From DATATV01 sp035551355 (GTDB lineage: Bacteria > Actinomycetota > Actinomycetes > Mycobacteriales > Pseudonocardiaceae), in contig DASZNF010000125.1 of the NCBI GenBank assembly GCA_035551355.1, positions 1 through 64,000 on the forward strand: DNA of 64,000 bases, in the 5' to 3' direction. Made by a program: the position numbers and the translations under genes. Of the stretch, positions 63,417 through 64,000 are shown one piece after another; the first letter of the stretch is position 1; each line of letters begins with the position of its first letter. The notes below the pieces were generated by a model. It was not told the DNA's origin. It saw only the letters and a program-made list of their open reading frames with translations, and made no database searches.

Positions 63417-64000
63417 TACGCCTCCCCGATCCGCTCCGCCGCGCGCAGCCGCACGGATGCGGCTCGCGGGTTCTGCGCTGTTTCCTGGTCGTTGGCCTGT
63501 TCCGCGCCCCGGGTCAGCAGCCGCAGCCGCGGCCCGTGCCCGGGCAGCTCCACCGGCAGGCCGGCCGGTGTCCGGGAGGCGGCCCACTCGGCCAGCTCCC
63601 GCTTGACGATCCGGTCCTCCAGCGACTGGTAGGACTCCACGACGATGCGCCCGCCCGGGGCCAGCGCGGCCAGCGCGGCCGGCATGGCCCGGCGCAGCAC
63701 GTCCAGCTCGGCGTTGACCTCGATGCGCAGCGCCTGGAAGGTGCGCTTGGCCGGGTGGCCGCCGGTGCGCCGGCTGGCCGCGGGCACCGTGTCGTAGAGC
63801 AACCGGACCAGCCGCGCGCTGGTGGTGAACGGCTCCTTGGCCCGTTCCCGGACCACGGCCCCGGCGATCTTGCCCGCGAAGCGCTCCTCGCCGTACTCGC
63901 GCAGGATCCGGGCCAGGTCGGCGGTGGCGTAGGTGTTCAGGACCTCGGCCGCGGTGATCCCGGTCTGCTGGTTCATCCGCATGTCCAGCGGGGCGTCCTG
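63416..64000 (-). CDS. rsmH: 16S rRNA (cytosine-N4) methyltransferase, 5' part missing
   Basis: The C-terminal 194 residues of RsmH (MraW), which methylates C1402 of 16S rRNA. The visible part begins in the QDAPLDMRMNQQTG block and contains NTYATADLARILREYGEERFAGKIA, HPAKRTFQALRIEVNAEL and GGRIVVESYQSLEDRIVKREL, all family blocks. The SAM-binding N-terminal part, and presumably mraZ, lie beyond the right edge. Confidence 0.97.
   Translation of the reverse strand, partial: QDAPLDMRMNQQTGITAAEVLNTYATADLARILREYGEERFAGKIAGAVVRERAKEPFTTSARLVRLLYDTVPAASRRTGGHPAKRTFQALRIEVNAELDVLRRAMPAALAALAPGGRIVVESYQSLEDRIVKRELAEWAASRTPAGLPVELPGHGPRLRLLTRGAEQANDQETAQNPRAASVRLRAAERIGEA

Overview
The window is chromosomal DNA of a high-GC actinomycete, most likely a filamentous Pseudonocardiales. 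The pointers are very high third-position GC, many GTG starts, 4-bp gene overlaps, a geosmin synthase, an actinobacterial-type T-box ahead of ileS, a SAM-IV riboswitch and actinobacterial division genes (divIVA/wag31, sepF). The genus cannot be fixed from sequence reading alone. I saw no insertion sequence, prophage, CRISPR array, tRNA or rRNA.

Layout. (1) 1-3300: minus-strand histidine operon hisD-hisC-hisB plus a 53-residue membrane protein, running off the left edge. (2) 3.4-7.1 kb: a class V PLP enzyme, an orphan peptide-binding lipoprotein and a nitrilase-family amidase. (3) 7.1-9.4 kb: an FAD monooxygenase divergent from its probable TetR repressor, with two tandem operator-like palindromes on the shared promoter. 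(4) 9.4-11.7 kb: bifunctional geosmin synthase. (5) 11.7-16.0 kb: NAD operon nadA-nadB-nadC, divergent from an NrtR-type regulator around a palindrome. (6) 16.1-20.7 kb: a Lon-N protein, then biotin genes bioA, bioD, bioB, the BioB helper bsaP and a DUF2567 membrane protein. (7) 20.8-29.8 kb: three tandem hairpins, an acetyltransferase, a sedolisin protease, a DUF885 metallohydrolase, a uridine-kinase-like protein with a lost P-loop, a winged-helix/repeat/DUF4352-like protein, rluD, lspA and a GH114-like lipoprotein. (8) 30-37 kb: a SAM-IV-controlled class V PLP enzyme, an MFS transporter, a PMT-type glycosyltransferase, a CPA antiporter, DUF167 and a small ribbon-helix-helix-like protein. (9) 37-64 kb: ileS with T-box, then the division and cell-wall (dcw) region in minus-strand order rsmH-ftsL-ftsI-murE-murF-mraY-murD-ftsW-murG-murC-ftsQ // ftsZ-pgeF-yggS-sepF-yggT-divIVA.

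The dcw block is the core of the window. It makes lipid II (MurC-F, MraY, MurG), polymerises it at the septum (FtsW, FtsI), and assembles the divisome (FtsQ, FtsL, FtsZ, SepF) and polar growth scaffold (DivIVA). Two blocks of opposite-strand secreted-protein genes interrupt it: a DUF4232 lipoprotein between ftsI and murE, and a snapalysin-like protease plus a large secreted DMFase-C-like protein between ftsQ and ftsZ.

Most genes are conserved housekeeping genes. I found no convincing wholly new multi-gene system. The best leads are regulatory: the back-to-back promoters at the SAM-IV/MFS junction, the tandem TetR operators with apparently leaderless transcripts, the NrtR palindrome and the ftsZ upstream repeat. 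The best protein leads are the P-loop-less kinase-like protein and the winged-helix/YPxG-repeat fusion.
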